A stretch of 64,000 nucleotides of DNA. Source: an uncultured Propionibacteriaceae bacterium. GTDB lineage: Bacteria > Actinomycetota > Actinomycetes > Propionibacteriales > Propionibacteriaceae. Of the stretch, positions 9,275 to 16,500 are shown one piece after another. The position numbers and the translations under genes were made by a program. The notes under the pieces are model-generated. The model saw only the letters and a program-made list of their open reading frames with translations. It was not told the origin of the DNA and ran no database searches. Where the stretch lies: contig CALBCJ010000003.1 of assembly GCA_937926975.1 (NCBI GenBank), positions 23,238-87,237 of the forward strand, written 5' to 3'. Numbering within the stretch: position 1 is the stretch's first letter; the number at the start of each line of letters is the position of its first letter.

Positions 9275-10678
9275 CTAAGTGCTCGGGGCCATAGCCCGCA
9301 CCTGCTCCGGGGTGCTGTTGGTGTCGGCGGCCAGGAAGGCCACATCGGCCTCGGTCCACTGGTCGACCGGCAGGACTTCGGCGGCGTGCTTGACGTAGCT
9401 GCTCCGCAGCCGGGCCAGGTCCAGCGGCTTGCCGGCGACCTGGTCGAGACGCTCCGGGATCACGATCGCCTTGCCCGGGACGTTGTCGGCCGGGTCGCCC
9501 CGGCGGACCTCGACCCCGCGGCTCCTGGCGAACGAGAGCTGGCTGTTGTGGTGCTTGCCGGCCCCGGTGTACTCGGTCTCCTGGACGACGATGATCTGGT
9601 CGCGGTCCATCTGCACCGCCAGCGCCACCGCGGCGGTGAGGCTGGTGTTGCCGGCCGGGCCACGCTCCAGGCCCTCCAGCTTGGTCAGCAGCTCGGTCAT
9701 GTAGAAGACCTCGCCCTGGGTGACCAGGTGGTACCCGTCCATGTAGCGCAGCGCCCGGGCGGCGTTGCGCGGCACGTCGACCCGGTCCGGCCAGGTCGCG
9801 AACGGCACGCCGAAGCCGGTGTGGCCGGTGGTGAAGGACTTGCGGTTGAAGTCCTGGTCAGAGGCCATGTGCAGGCCCGACAGGTCCACCGAGACCGCCA
9901 CCAGCTGGGTCTGGTCACAGCCCACCTTGCGCAGCCCGCGGGCGGTGCCGGTCAGGTTGCCGCCACCGGCATGGGTGACCGCCACCACGTCGGGCTGCCG
10001 GCCGTACCGCTGCTGGACCTCCTCGCCGATCTCGGCGCCGAGGGTCTCGATGCCCGCGATCCCGTACGGGGTGTACAGGCTGGCGTTGAAGTAGCCGGTC
10101 TCCTCCAGGGTGCGCAGCAGCACGTAGAACAGCTCTGGCCCGACGGTCAGCTTGACGACCTCGGCCCCGTACGCCTCGCAGGCGCGGGACTTCTCCACGA
10201 TCTCCGGCTGCCCGACGTGCTGGGAGTCGAAGACCTCCTGGATCACGATGCAGTCGAGGCCCTGCTGGGCGGCCTGGGAGGCCACCGCCGCGCCGTAGTT
10301 CCCGCTGGTCGCGGTCACCATGCCCGTGAAGCCCTTCTTCTTGGCCTCGTGGGCGCTCAGCGACGCCCGGCGGGCCTTGAAGCTGCCGGAGGCGTTGGCG
10401 GCCTCGTCCTTGACCAGGATCCGGGCCCCCTTGCCGGGGCCGGCGATGGCCCGGACCGCCTCGGTGAGGCGGTTCAGCTCGTGCAGGGGAGTGCGGCCGA
10501 CCTTGGTGGCCCGCTGGATCTCGGCGACGTCGGCCAGAGAGTAGCCGATCGCCCCCATCATCGCCTCGTAGTCGAAGGCGATCGGGCTGGTCGTGAAGTC
10601 GTCGTAGTCGAGGCCCAGCGCCGAGCGCATGATGTCGTTCTTGCGGGCCATCACCGCGGCGTACGAGGTGTCACTCAC
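9275..10678 (-). CDS. ortB: 2-amino-4-oxopentanoate thiolase, beta subunit
   Basis: A PLP-dependent subunit of the thiolase that cleaves 2-amino-4-oxopentanoate with CoA to acetyl-CoA and alanine. The 467-residue protein has the fold-type II (threonine-synthase-like) signature NASGSFKARRA near residue 101, in which the lysine binds PLP, and a serine/glycine-rich phosphate-binding segment (ATSGNYGA). The GTG start overlaps the ortA stop by four bases (GTGA). Position between ortA and oraS follows the conserved order of known ornithine clusters. Confidence 0.95.
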   Translation of the reverse strand: MSDTSYAAVMARKNDIMRSALGLDYDDFTTSPIAFDYEAMMGAIGYSLADVAEIQRATKVGRTPLHELNRLTEAVRAIAGPGKGARILVKDEAANASGSFKARRASLSAHEAKKKGFTGMVTATSGNYGAAVASQAAQQGLDCIVIQEVFDSQHVGQPEIVEKSRACEAYGAEVVKLTVGPELFYVLLRTLEETGYFNASLYTPYGIAGIETLGAEIGEEVQQRYGRQPDVVAVTHAGGGNLTGTARGLRKVGCDQTQLVAVSVDLSGLHMASDQDFNRKSFTTGHTGFGVPFATWPDRVDVPRNAARALRYMDGYHLVTQGEVFYMTELLTKLEGLERGPAGNTSLTAAVALAVQMDRDQIIVVQETEYTGAGKHHNSQLSFARSRGVEVRRGDPADNVPGKAIVIPERLDQVAGKPLDLARLRSSYVKHAAEVLPVDQWTEADVAFLAADTNSTPEQVRAMAPST

Positions 10679-10965
10679 CGCTCAGCCTCCGTCCCGATCG
10701 TCAGAATCTCGGCCACTGTCTCGCCGAAGCTGTGCGAGTAGCCGGGGTTGACCCGGCTCAGGGTGCCGGTGTGGTGGCGCCCGATCATGGTCCGGACCGT
10801 CGCCTCCTCACCGAGTACTGCCGGCTCGGTGAGGAAGCCGTTGACCCACTGCAGCAGCGGGGTGGCGGCGGTGTCCTCCGGCAGGCCAGCGGCCCGCTCC
10901 TCGGGGCCCAGCACGGTGTGCTGGAGCTCGACCCAGGTCCCCGCGGGGATCATCTCGTGGTTCAT
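10675..10965 (-). CDS. ortA: 2-amino-4-oxopentanoate thiolase, alpha subunit
   Basis: A 96-residue small subunit. The segments GPEERAAGLPEDT, PLLQWVNGFL and GRHHTGTLSRVNPGYSHSFG are the hallmark stretches of OrtA-type proteins, which form a complex with the PLP subunit OrtB. An ATG with AGGAG seven bases upstream. It follows ord by 14 bases and overlaps ortB by four, indicating one mRNA. No catalytic residue can be assigned from the sequence alone. Confidence 0.94.
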   Translation of the reverse strand: MNHEMIPAGTWVELQHTVLGPEERAAGLPEDTAATPLLQWVNGFLTEPAVLGEEATVRTMIGRHHTGTLSRVNPGYSHSFGETVAEILTIGTEAER

Positions 10966-10979
10966 GCCAGGTCTCCTGG

Positions 10980-12026
10980 TCAGCGGCGCACGTACGCGCT
11001 CGGGCCCATCAGCGCGGTCGGGGTCGGCAGGTCGATGATCCGCTTCAGGCCCGGGGTGGCGGCCAGGACCCGGGGGATGGTGTTGACCGCGATCCCTGCA
11101 GTGGCCTTGCCGCCGGCGATCTCGGGGCCGGTCGACATGTGGATCTCAGGGGTGCCGAAGATCGTGATGTAGTCGCCGGTGTCGACGCCCTCGGCGCCCG
11201 GGTCCACCTGCTGCGGGTGGATCAGCCGGATGACCTCCTCGTCGCCGCGGTAGCCGACCGCGGTGTGGTTGCAGCCGGCCACCAGGCCCGGCTCGATGAC
11301 CCGGTCCCGGGCCTGCCGCGGCTTCTGGGCGATGATCGGCTCGACGGTCTGCTCGACCTTGTCAACGCCCAGTCCGAGGGCGTCGCTGATCAGCCGGACC
11401 GACTCGGGGAAGCCCACGTGCCCGACGATCGAGCCGTCGGCGACGCCGGCCTGGAACTGCTCCGGGGTGGTGCCGACGCCCTGGGTGGACAGCACCGTCT
11501 GCCCGTACGGGGAGAGGTCGTTGACCCGGCTGGCCTCGATCCGGGTGACCTCGTGGCTGCCGGCGGTGAGCACGGTTACCAGGTGGTCGAGCACGAAGCC
11601 AGGGTTGACGCCGACGCCGACCGCGGAGACACCGTGCTCCTTGGCCAGGGCGTCGAGCTCCTCGGCCGCGGCCGGGGTCTGGGCCTCGGGGGCCGCCATC
11701 TCCTCGGCGATGCTGACCACGTTGATCCCGGCGCTGAGGATGGCCTTGAGGTCGGGCAGCTGGTTCTTCACCCACGAGGTCGTGGCGATGGTGATCACGT
11801 CGACCTTGGAGGCGTCGAGGATGTCGGCCGGGTCGTTGGTGATGGCAACACCGACCGGGTCGCCGCCGAGCACGGTGGAGACGTCCTTGCCGGCCAGGTC
11901 CGGGTTGATGTCGAGGGCTCCGACCAGCTCGAGGCCGTCCTTGGCCAGGATGAGCCGGGCCACTCCCTGGCCCATGGCCCCCAGGCCCCACTGAGCTACC
12001 CGGATCCGTCGCTGATTCCCGTTCAC
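10980..12026 (-). CDS. ord: 2,4-diaminopentanoate dehydrogenase
   Basis: Oxidatively deaminates 2,4-diaminopentanoate to 2-amino-4-oxopentanoate using NAD(P). The 348-residue protein begins RIRVAQWGLGAMGQGVARLI, a Rossmann dinucleotide loop, and has the dihydrodipicolinate-reductase-like architecture of this family. It is the first gene of the cluster. GTG start with AAGGAG six bases upstream. An imperfect inverted repeat TTGCA-N4-TGCAA lies immediately upstream of the ribosome site. Confidence 0.93.
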   Translation of the reverse strand: MNGNQRRIRVAQWGLGAMGQGVARLILAKDGLELVGALDINPDLAGKDVSTVLGGDPVGVAITNDPADILDASKVDVITIATTSWVKNQLPDLKAILSAGINVVSIAEEMAAPEAQTPAAAEELDALAKEHGVSAVGVGVNPGFVLDHLVTVLTAGSHEVTRIEASRVNDLSPYGQTVLSTQGVGTTPEQFQAGVADGSIVGHVGFPESVRLISDALGLGVDKVEQTVEPIIAQKPRQARDRVIEPGLVAGCNHTAVGYRGDEEVIRLIHPQQVDPGAEGVDTGDYITIFGTPEIHMSTGPEIAGGKATAGIAVNTIPRVLAATPGLKRIIDLPTPTALMGPSAYVRR

Positions 12027-12034
12027 TTCGCTCC

Positions 12035-12048
12035 TTGCATCGTTGCAA
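12035..12048. promoter_or_regulatory. Short inverted repeat upstream of ord
   Basis: TTGCA-TCGT-TGCAA sits nine bases before the ord start, next to the Shine-Dalgarno sequence. It could be an operator half of the divergent Lrp-type regulator or a small mRNA hairpin; the sequence does not decide. Confidence 0.3.
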
Positions 12049-12131
12049 CCGGTTCCGGTCCGTGCGCCTCGGCAGGCCTTCCTTGGCCCAACCGTTCCAC
12101 CGCGCGCGGCGGTTCTGCGGCTACCCTGCTT

Positions 12132-12148
12132 GGTCGTGAGACACGACC
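12132..12148. promoter_or_regulatory. Candidate operator, perfect 7-bp-arm palindrome in ord/Lrp divergent promoter region
   Basis: GGTCGTG-AGA-CACGACC is a perfect inverted repeat about 100 bases upstream of ord and 200 bases upstream of the divergent regulator. The 326-base gap holds no gene that I can support. Apart from this repeat and the small one near ord it shows no clear -35/-10 pair. Confidence 0.4.
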
Positions 12149-12352
12149 TCGACGGGCTTCCGGCTGGTTGCTTGTCGAGTTGTCCTGGAAGCGGTCATCA
12201 CTGGCTGCTTCGGCAGGAATCATCCGCGTCCGGGGGGCGGGCGCAAGCCAGATGCAGGAAATCCCCGCCGAAGGGAGCTGTACGTTGAGATCTGCCCATC
12301 AGGGCCGCTGGGGCGCTCGGATGTCCCAGCCCCGTTCTGAGGGTTGGCCCGC

Positions 12353-13363
12353 ATGATCGAAGAGATCGACCTACGACTAGGGCACTTGCTGCAAATCGAC
12401 CCTCGGATGTCGTGGGCCAGGGTCGGAGAGATCCTCCAGGTCTCGCCCACGACCGCCGCCAACCACTGGCGTCACCTGGTCAGCGGCGGGCTCGCCTGGG
12501 TGACAACATACCCCAACCCAGGCAACAGGTTCACCGCCATTGTCGAGGTCGACTGCCGCACCGAGTACCTGCCCCCGGTGATCGCCCATCTCTGCCGGCA
12601 CCCGCTGGTGGTGAGTGTCGACGAGGCCACCGGGCGCCGGGACCTGCTGCTGACGCTGATGGCGCCGGACATGACGTCGCTGACCAACCTGATCATTGAC
12701 TGGATCGGTGGGCTGGAGGGGGTGTACAACACCCGCAGCGCGCTCGTGACGAACGTCATCGTCGGGCCGGAGTCCTGGACGGTGGGGGCGCTGACCAAGC
12801 GGGAGATCTACCAGGCGAGCGCGCAGCTGCTGCCGGACCGTACCGGCGGTGGGGAGATGGACAGCGCCGACCTGGCCCTGGCGGAGGCCCTGGCCGTGAA
12901 CGGGCGAGCCAGCGTCGCCTCGCTGTCGCAGGCCCTCGGCGTCCCCTCCAGCACCGTGCACCGGCGGGTGATGCGGCTGGTCGCGAACCAGAACCTGATC
13001 ATGCGCTGCGACCTGGCGCCGCTGCTGGCGGGCTGGCGGCTGGCGTGCACCTGGCTGATCACGGTGCCGCTGAGTCACAAGGCCCGGGTGGTCGAGCTGC
13101 TCAAGCAGCAGTCGGCGCTGCGCTCCTGCCTGAGCATCACCGGCAGCAACAATCTGATGGCGAGCTTCCGGGTGAGCGACCAGCACGCCCTGGACCTCCT
13201 GGAGTCCCGGGTGGCGAGCGCTATCCCCGGCCTGGCCCCGGACGAGACCATCGTGCACCTGCGCAGCCACAAGTCGATGGGCTGGCTGCTGGACGCCGAG
13301 GGCCGCTGTACGGGGGAGCTGGTGGTGCCGGTCTTCGGTCACGAGGCGCCACCAGACCCGTAG
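12353..13363 (+). CDS. Lrp/AsnC-family regulator, tandem double-domain form
   Basis: The 336 residues contain two Lrp/AsnC halves. The first helix-turn-helix spans about residues 3-45 (DLRLGHLLQIDPRMSWARVG) with a ligand-binding domain to about 150. The second starts near residue 170 (DSADLALAEALAVNG, LGVPSSTVHRRV) with another effector domain. Single Lrp proteins are about 150 residues, so this is an internally duplicated regulator. It is divergent from ord and probably controls the ornithine genes in response to an amino acid. The ATG at 12353 is preferred; an in-frame TTG three codons earlier is an alternative. Confidence 0.85.
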   Translation: MIEEIDLRLGHLLQIDPRMSWARVGEILQVSPTTAANHWRHLVSGGLAWVTTYPNPGNRFTAIVEVDCRTEYLPPVIAHLCRHPLVVSVDEATGRRDLLLTLMAPDMTSLTNLIIDWIGGLEGVYNTRSALVTNVIVGPESWTVGALTKREIYQASAQLLPDRTGGGEMDSADLALAEALAVNGRASVASLSQALGVPSSTVHRRVMRLVANQNLIMRCDLAPLLAGWRLACTWLITVPLSHKARVVELLKQQSALRSCLSITGSNNLMASFRVSDQHALDLLESRVASAIPGLAPDETIVHLRSHKSMGWLLDAEGRCTGELVVPVFGHEAPPDP

Positions 13364-13366
13364 CGG

Positions 13367-13999
13367 CTACCAGCGGTCGTGGTGGACGACCTGCTCCAGC
13401 GGGATCCGCTGGTTCCAGCCGAAGCGGACCAGGTCGGGGGTCTGCTGGAGCTGGCTGACCACGCCGACGCAGAGCCAGGCGACCGGCCGGACGTGGTCCG
13501 GCAGCCCGAGCAGCTCGGAGAGGACCTCCTCGCGGTAGAAGGAGACCCAGCCGACGCCGAGGTCGTGGGCGGTGGCGGTCAGCCAGAGGTTCTGGACCGC
13601 GCAGACGACGGAGAAGACGCCGGCGTCGTCGATGGTGTGGCGGCCCAGGACGTTCGGGCCGGAGCGGGTCGGGTCGTACGTGGCGACGATTCCGAGGCCG
13701 GACTCGCGGATGCCCTCGATCTTGATCGGGCTGAAGGTGGCGCGCCGCTCGGCGGTGAGCGAGTCGGCGTACGCCTGGCGGCACTGGGCGACGTGGTCGG
13801 CGAAGCGGGCGAGCAGCCCGGGGCTGCGGACCACGACGAAGTCCCAGGGCTGGCTGTTGCCGACGCTGGGCGCGGCGTGCGCGGCGGTCAGCAGCTCGGT
13901 GACCAGGGCGTCGTCGAGGAGCTCGCCGGTGAACTCGGCCCGTACGTCACGGCGCCGCTCGATGATCTGCCGCAGTACGGCACAGGTCTGGTGGGTCAT
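13367..13999 (-). CDS. bluB: 5,6-dimethylbenzimidazole synthase, BluB family
   Basis: Uses reduced FMN and oxygen to make 5,6-dimethylbenzimidazole, the lower ligand of vitamin B12. The 210-residue protein has a nitroreductase fold with RRDVRAEFTGELL, AHAAPSVGNSQPWDF, SPIKIEGIRESGLGI and VVCAVQNLWLTATAHDLGVGWVSF, closer to BluB than to general nitroreductases. It is convergent with the Lrp gene three bases away. TACGGT ends seven bases before the ATG and no Shine-Dalgarno is seen, suggesting a leaderless mRNA. Its nearness to the B12-dependent aminomutase genes makes biological sense. A plain nitroreductase is the alternative. Confidence 0.82.
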   Translation of the reverse strand: MTHQTCAVLRQIIERRRDVRAEFTGELLDDALVTELLTAAHAAPSVGNSQPWDFVVVRSPGLLARFADHVAQCRQAYADSLTAERRATFSPIKIEGIRESGLGIVATYDPTRSGPNVLGRHTIDDAGVFSVVCAVQNLWLTATAHDLGVGWVSFYREEVLSELLGLPDHVRPVAWLCVGVVSQLQQTPDLVRFGWNQRIPLEQVVHHDRW

Positions 14000-14006
14000 G
14001 CGTCTG

Positions 14007-14012
14007 ACCGTA
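14007..14012 (-). promoter_or_regulatory. -10 box of bluB (leaderless)
   Basis: TACGGT on the minus strand, seven bases before the ATG, without a ribosome-binding sequence. Confidence 0.5.
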
Positions 14013-14067
14013 GCCAGCGGGGCTGACGGGTCTGCCTGCCCCCCTCGGGGAGGGGGCAGGCCGTGCC

Positions 14068-14955
14068 CTAGGCCCCGAGGAACGGCGCGACCAGGCTGTC
14101 GTACCGCTCGGCCATGGTGGTGACGATCGTGTCGGCGCCCTGGGCCCAGACCGTCTCGTTGAAGATCTCGACCTCGATGTCCCCGGTGTAGCCGGCCTGG
14201 GCGACCCAGCCGGTGATGGTGGGGAAGTCGATGTACCCGTCGCCCGGGTAGCCGCGGGAGTTCAGGGTGCTGGCCTGCAGCGGCAGGCTCCAGTCGCAGA
14301 CCTGGTACGAGGAGATCCGGCCCTCTCGCCCGGCCCGGGCGACCGACGCCTCCAGGTCGGGGTCCCACCAGACGTGGTACGTGTCGACGACCACCCCGAC
14401 CGCATCTGCTGGGTGCTCGGCGGCCAGGTAGAGCGACTGGCCGAGCGTGGTCAGCACGCCCCGGTCAGCGGTGAACAGCGGGTGCATCGGCTCCAGCGCC
14501 AGCCGGACCCCGCGCTCCCGGGCGTACGGGACGAGGTCCCCGACCCGGTCCGCGACCCGCTGCCGGGCCGCGACGAGGTCCTTGTCGGCGGCGTCGCCGG
14601 GGGCCTCGGGCCGCCCCGTCAGCCCGTACGCGGCGGGCAGGCCGCCGACCACCATCACCAGCTCGGAGGTGCCGAGCGTGGCGGCCTCGTCGATCGCGAG
14701 CCGGTTGTCGGCCAGGGCCTGGGCCACCTGCTCGTCGTCGCGGCCGGTGATGAAGCCGCCGCGGCACAGGGTCGAGACCCGCAGCCCGGCGTCACGGACC
14801 ATCCGGGCGGCGGTCTCGGCGCCGACCTCCTGGACCCGGTCCCGCCAGGGGCCGACCGCGCCGAGCCCGTGGGCCTGGGCGGCGGCGATGCACTCGGCGA
14901 GGCTGCTGCTCTTGGCGGTGGCGGTGTTGAGCGAGAGCCGCTGGCGGCCGGTCAC
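14068..14955 (-). CDS. Sugar phosphate isomerase/epimerase-like TIM-barrel protein
   Basis: A 295-residue member of the xylose-isomerase-like TIM barrel superfamily (AP endonuclease 2 fold). Metal-binding candidates are the glutamate of RLALEPMHPL, the aspartate/histidine of VVVDTYHVWWDP and the glutamate of DIEVEIFNE. Its GTG start overlaps the stop of the upstream oxidoreductase gene (GTGA), so the two are translationally coupled. In such pairs the isomerase acts on a keto-sugar or inosose produced by the Gfo/Idh enzyme. The substrate cannot be named. Confidence 0.85.
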   Translation of the reverse strand: MTGRQRLSLNTATAKSSSLAECIAAAQAHGLGAVGPWRDRVQEVGAETAARMVRDAGLRVSTLCRGGFITGRDDEQVAQALADNRLAIDEAATLGTSELVMVVGGLPAAYGLTGRPEAPGDAADKDLVAARQRVADRVGDLVPYARERGVRLALEPMHPLFTADRGVLTTLGQSLYLAAEHPADAVGVVVDTYHVWWDPDLEASVARAGREGRISSYQVCDWSLPLQASTLNSRGYPGDGYIDFPTITGWVAQAGYTGDIEVEIFNETVWAQGADTIVTTMAERYDSLVAPFLGA

Positions 14956-16109
14956 AGCGTGATCTCCGGCACCTCGAGGCGGCGGCCCTCGGCGCTGGAG
15001 CGCAGCCCGAGCTCGGCCAGCTGGACGCCGCGGGCGCCCGACAGCAGGTCGTAGCGGTGCTGGCGCCCGGCCACCACGTCGCGCAGGTACTCCTCCCACT
15101 GCAGCTTGAACCCGTTCTCCAGGTCCTCGTCGCCGGTCGGGGTCCACTGGGAGAGGTAGTCGTTGGGGTCGGGCAGGTCTGGGTTCCAGGTCGGGGTGGG
15201 GGTCTCGCTGCGGGCCTGGGTGACGCAGTGGCGCAGCCCGGCCACCGCCGAGCCTGCGGTGCCGTCGACCTGGAGCTCGACCAGCTCGCCCCGGTGCACC
15301 CGGACGCTCCAGGAGGAGTTGATCTGGACGATGACCGGGTCGCCGGCCGGGGTGACGACCTCGAAGACCGCGAAGCTGGCGTCGTCGGCGGTGGCCTGGT
15401 ACGTCTGGCCCTGCTCGTCGACCCGCTGCGGGATGTGGGTCACGGTCTGCGCGTACACGCTGCGGACCTGGCCCACCAGGCCCTCGATGACGTAGTTCCA
15501 GTGGGGGAACATGTCGGTCGTCATGCCGCCGCCGTCCTCGGCACGGTAGTTCCAGCTGGGCCGCTGGGCCGGGGTGTCGGTGCCCTCCCAGACCCAGTAG
15601 CCGAACTCGCCGCGCATCGCGATCACCCGGCCGAAGAAGCCCTCGTCGACGAGCCGGCGCAGGGCGACCAGCCCGGGCAGGTAGAGCTTGTCGTGGACGA
15701 CGCCGTTGGTGGTGCCGTGGTCGCGGGCCAGCCGGGCCAGGGTGACCGCCTCGGCCAGTGTCTCGGCGGTCGGCTTCTCGGTAAAGATGCTCTTGCCGGC
15801 CTCGATGGCCCTGGTCAGAGCCGGGTAGCGGCGGCTGGTGAGCTGGGCGTCGAAGTAGATGTCGACCCCGTCAGCGGTCATGCAGCCCTCGGTGTCGGTG
15901 GAGATCTCGCTGATCTGGTGCTGGTCGGCGATCTGGCGCAGCTTCTCCTCGTTGCGTCCGACCAGCACCGGCTCCACCTGGACCCGCGAGCCGTCCTCCA
16001 GCAGCACCCCGCCCTGGTCCCGGATCGGCAGGATCGAGCGCACCAGGTGCTGCCGGTAGCCCATCCGTCCGGTGACGCCGTTCATCGCGATCCGCAAGGT
16101 GGTGGTCAC
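14952..16109 (-). CDS. Gfo/Idh/MocA-family oxidoreductase
   Basis: A 385-residue NAD(P)-dependent sugar or cyclitol dehydrogenase-like protein. The N-terminus RIAMNGVTGRMGYRQHLVRS is a Rossmann loop, and the segment IFTEKPTAETLAEAV carries the conserved EKP lysine of the family; a dimerisation and substrate domain follows. GTG start with GAGGAGAG upstream. A LacI-type operator lies about 50 bases upstream, linking this gene and its coupled isomerase to the LacI regulator encoded just beyond the intervening repeats. Confidence 0.88.
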   Translation of the reverse strand: MTTTLRIAMNGVTGRMGYRQHLVRSILPIRDQGGVLLEDGSRVQVEPVLVGRNEEKLRQIADQHQISEISTDTEGCMTADGVDIYFDAQLTSRRYPALTRAIEAGKSIFTEKPTAETLAEAVTLARLARDHGTTNGVVHDKLYLPGLVALRRLVDEGFFGRVIAMRGEFGYWVWEGTDTPAQRPSWNYRAEDGGGMTTDMFPHWNYVIEGLVGQVRSVYAQTVTHIPQRVDEQGQTYQATADDASFAVFEVVTPAGDPVIVQINSSWSVRVHRGELVELQVDGTAGSAVAGLRHCVTQARSETPTPTWNPDLPDPNDYLSQWTPTGDEDLENGFKLQWEEYLRDVVAGRQHRYDLLSGARGVQLAELGLRSSAEGRRLEVPEITL

Positions 16110-16159
16110 AAGGCTCTCCTCGTCACTGAGTCACGTCTGCTCGGGTGGGCCGCAGCCCA

Positions 16160-16177
16160 TGGGAATGCGCTTTCCCA
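16160..16177. promoter_or_regulatory. LacI-family operator upstream of Gfo/Idh gene
   Basis: TGGGAA-TGCGCT-TTCCCA is an inverted repeat centred on GCGC, the usual centre of LacI/GalR operators. A related site with the same GGGAA/TTCCC arms lies in front of the aldolase gene. Confidence 0.7.
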
Positions 16178-16247
16178 GCGTACGACCGAGTCCTCGACGA
16201 CGTCAACTGTGCTTGATCGCCCGGGCTGCCCCCGCAGCCTGAACCCC

Positions 16248-16280
16248 CTGGACGGTCGAACGACGAGGAACGACTGGCTG
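16248..16280 (-). repeat. Interspersed repeat, module M2 copy b
   Basis: On the minus strand this reads CAGCCAGTCGTTCCTCGTCG followed by TTCGACCGTCCAG, nearly identical to copies at 16346-16398 and 40501-40553. It is a shorter copy, with the 3' extension (GGCGTGCTCCGCGGCC) missing. Confidence 0.8.
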
Positions 16281-16345
16281 GACTCGGGACCGGTCCGCCC
16301 AACCTGGCCACAGCTCTGAAGCCCACGGCCGGGACTCAGCCCTAG

Positions 16346-16398
16346 CCGGCCGCGGAGCACGCCGTCTGGACGATCGAACGACGAGGAACGACTGGCTG
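16346..16398 (-). repeat. Interspersed repeat, module M2 copy a
   Basis: A 53-base unit that matches 40501-40553 on the opposite strand with only one or two differences. It includes TCGTTCGATCGTCCAGACGG and the tail GCTCCGCGGCCGG. It lies in the gene-poor stretch 16110-16500 between the oxidoreductase and lacI genes. Confidence 0.85.
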
Positions 16399-16415
16399 AA
16401 CCACGAGCAGAAGAA

Positions 16416-16434
16416 CCTCCTCGTCGTGAGGAGG
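16416..16434 (-). repeat. Hairpin in the spacer of the composite repeat
   Basis: CCTCCTC-N5-GAGGAGG joins modules M1 and M2. The copies near 39876 and 40394 keep the CCTCCTC side with a looser partner (GAAGAGG, GAGAAGG), as expected if the fold rather than the exact sequence is retained. Confidence 0.6.
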
Positions 16435-16448
16435 AAGACGGCGTGTCA

Positions 16449-16487
16449 AGCGGAGCGGCCGAGCCGCCGCGGAGGCGGCGGCGGTCA
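16449..16487 (-). repeat. Interspersed repeat, module M1 (GC-rich hairpin) copy a
   Basis: A 39-base unit; the minus strand reads TGACCGCCGCCGCCTCCGCG then GCGGCTCGGCCGCTCCGCT. It differs by one base from the next copy 56 bases away. The core can fold on itself through CCGCC/GGCGG pairing. Confidence 0.85.
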
Positions 16488-16500
16488 AGCACAGCCGGGG

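Noticed and set aside
12027..12352. A cobalamin riboswitch controlling the B12-dependent cluster
   Set aside because: I looked for the B12 box and a large folded leader before ord and bluB and saw neither.
12377..13342. A long minus-strand frame opposite the Lrp-type gene
   Set aside because: It is an antisense shadow; the plus-strand product has two clear helix-turn-helix and effector domains.
16106..16492. A 128-codon minus-strand reading frame between the oxidoreductase and lacI
   Set aside because: It runs through the interspersed repeats, has no ribosome site and shows no protein family features.
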